This document shows, piece by piece, positions 12,909 through 13,618 of a DNA stretch of 13,618 bases (the stretch's first letter is position 1; every line of letters starts with the position of its first letter). Source of the DNA: Pelotomaculum sp. UBA4789 (GTDB lineage Bacteria; Bacillota; Desulfotomaculia; Desulfotomaculales; Pelotomaculaceae); NCBI GenBank assembly GCA_002402945.1, contig DHGV01000090.1, forward strand, positions 1 through 13,618. Reading direction: 5' to 3'. The position numbers were made by a program, and so were the translations under genes. The notes under the pieces were generated by a model that searched no databases, had not been told where the DNA came from, and saw nothing but the letters and a program-made list of their open reading frames with translations.

Positions 12909-13618
12909 ATGTCATCGCGCAACAGGCTGAGGATCTTTTCAGGTAATGCCAACCCTGAACTGGCTGAAGAGATAGCTAGGTACCTTGGAGTGTCAGTAGG
13001 AGAGGGGAAAGTCACCCATTTTAGTGACGGAGAGATCCAGGTGACGATCAATGAGAGTGTCAGGGGTGCGGATGTCTATATTGTACAGCCCACCTGCACA
13101 CCGATTAATGAAAATATCATGGAACTCCTGATCTTGATTGACGCTGTGCGGCGCGCCTCAGCCAGGCGGATCACCGCTGTTATGCCTTATTACGGCTATG
13201 CCCGCCAGGATCGAAAAACCAGGGCAAGAGATCCCATTACCGCCAAGCTGGTTGCCAACCTGGTTACTGCCGCCGGCGCAAGAAGAGTACTCTGCATGGA
13301 TCTTCATGCAGGGCAGATCCAGGGCTTTTTTGACATCCCGGTTGACCACCTGCCCGGAGTCCCGATCCTTGCCGAGTATATCTTGCAGAGAAAACTAAAG
13401 GATGTTGTGGTTGTATCACCCGACCTGGGAGGGGTTACCAGGGCCAGGGACCTGGCTGAACGGATCGGGGCGACGATTGCGATTATAGACAAGCGGCGGC
13501 CTGAACCAAACGTGGCTGAAGTGGCCGGCCTGATCGGCGGCATATACGGCAAGACCGTTGTAATTGTAGATGACATTATCGACACTGCAGGGACTATTAC
13601 CAAGGGAGCTGCAGCCCT
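12909..13618 (+). CDS. prs: Ribose-phosphate pyrophosphokinase (5' part, cut by the window edge)
   Basis: Makes PRPP from ribose-5-phosphate and ATP, feeding purine, pyrimidine, histidine, tryptophan and NAD synthesis. The frame is open from ATG 12909 to the window end: 236 codons of about 315 expected. Motifs are VTHFSDGEIQV near residue 36, MPYYGYARQDRKTRARDPIT, the catalytic-site DLHAGQIQGFFDIPVDHL (His133), VDKRRPEPN-like IDKRRPEPN (K195) and the PRPP-binding DDIIDTAGT (221-229). The ATG is placed by GGAGG (12894-12898), ten bases upstream. It follows glmU, as in Bacillus, with no terminator between, so the two are probably co-transcribed. Confidence 0.97.
   Translation, partial: MSSRNRLRIFSGNANPELAEEIARYLGVSVGEGKVTHFSDGEIQVTINESVRGADVYIVQPTCTPINENIMELLILIDAVRRASARRITAVMPYYGYARQDRKTRARDPITAKLVANLVTAAGARRVLCMDLHAGQIQGFFDIPVDHLPGVPILAEYILQRKLKDVVVVSPDLGGVTRARDLAERIGATIAIIDKRRPEPNVAEVAGLIGGIYGKTVVIVDDIIDTAGTITKGAAA

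Overview
The window looks like a chromosomal core-genome segment of a low-to-mid G+C, spore-forming Firmicute, most likely a clostridial/Peptococcaceae-type bacterium (inference). The grounds are a methionine T-box leader on metG, a SpoVG gene, a DUF348/G5/3D-domain YabE-type protein, UPF0158 and DUF458 proteins, strong AGGAGG ribosome binding sites, and a gene order that follows the Bacillus abrB-metS-yabD-yabE-rnmV-ksgA-yabG-veg-ispE-purR-yabJ-spoVG-glmU-prs cluster in outline.

Layout. Bases 1-485 are regulatory: an apparent leftward promoter with Spo0A-box-like sites, then the rightward metG promoter and a T-box riboswitch with an AUG specifier. Next come metG (methionyl-tRNA synthetase) and, after a gap holding an AGGAT-rich inverted repeat, tatD. 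Then cobO/BtuR (corrinoid adenosyltransferase) and a UPF0158 protein, closed by a 13-bp perfect hairpin terminator. This terminator is shared with the only leftward gene, a LivK-type amino-acid-binding lipoprotein (4145-5299). A 400-bp AT-rich gap leads to the YabE-like cell-wall protein (terminator), ksgA, a DUF458/YkuK protein, an unassigned C-terminal gene remnant (terminator) and ispE. A GntR/FCD regulator follows, overlapping by one base a MobA-like nucleotidyltransferase (terminator). The window ends with spoVG (terminator), glmU and a 5' portion of prs cut by the window edge.

How the genes work together. The theme is translation (metG, ksgA), precursor supply for envelope and isoprenoids (ispE, glmU, the YabE-like protein), nucleotide precursors (prs) and sporulation/stationary-phase control (spoVG, Spo0A-like sites). 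cobO, UPF0158, livK, the GntR regulator and the nucleotidyltransferase depart from the Bacillus order and form the locally variable part. rnmV, yabG and veg are not found where that order would place them.

I do not see a convincing undescribed multi-gene system. The items most worth a second look are spoVG, whose conserved N-terminus can only be reached from an AUA start codon; the 34-residue orphan coding tail after the DUF458 gene; the translationally coupled GntR-nucleotidyltransferase pair; the repeat element after metG; and the Spo0A-like box cluster at the left edge.
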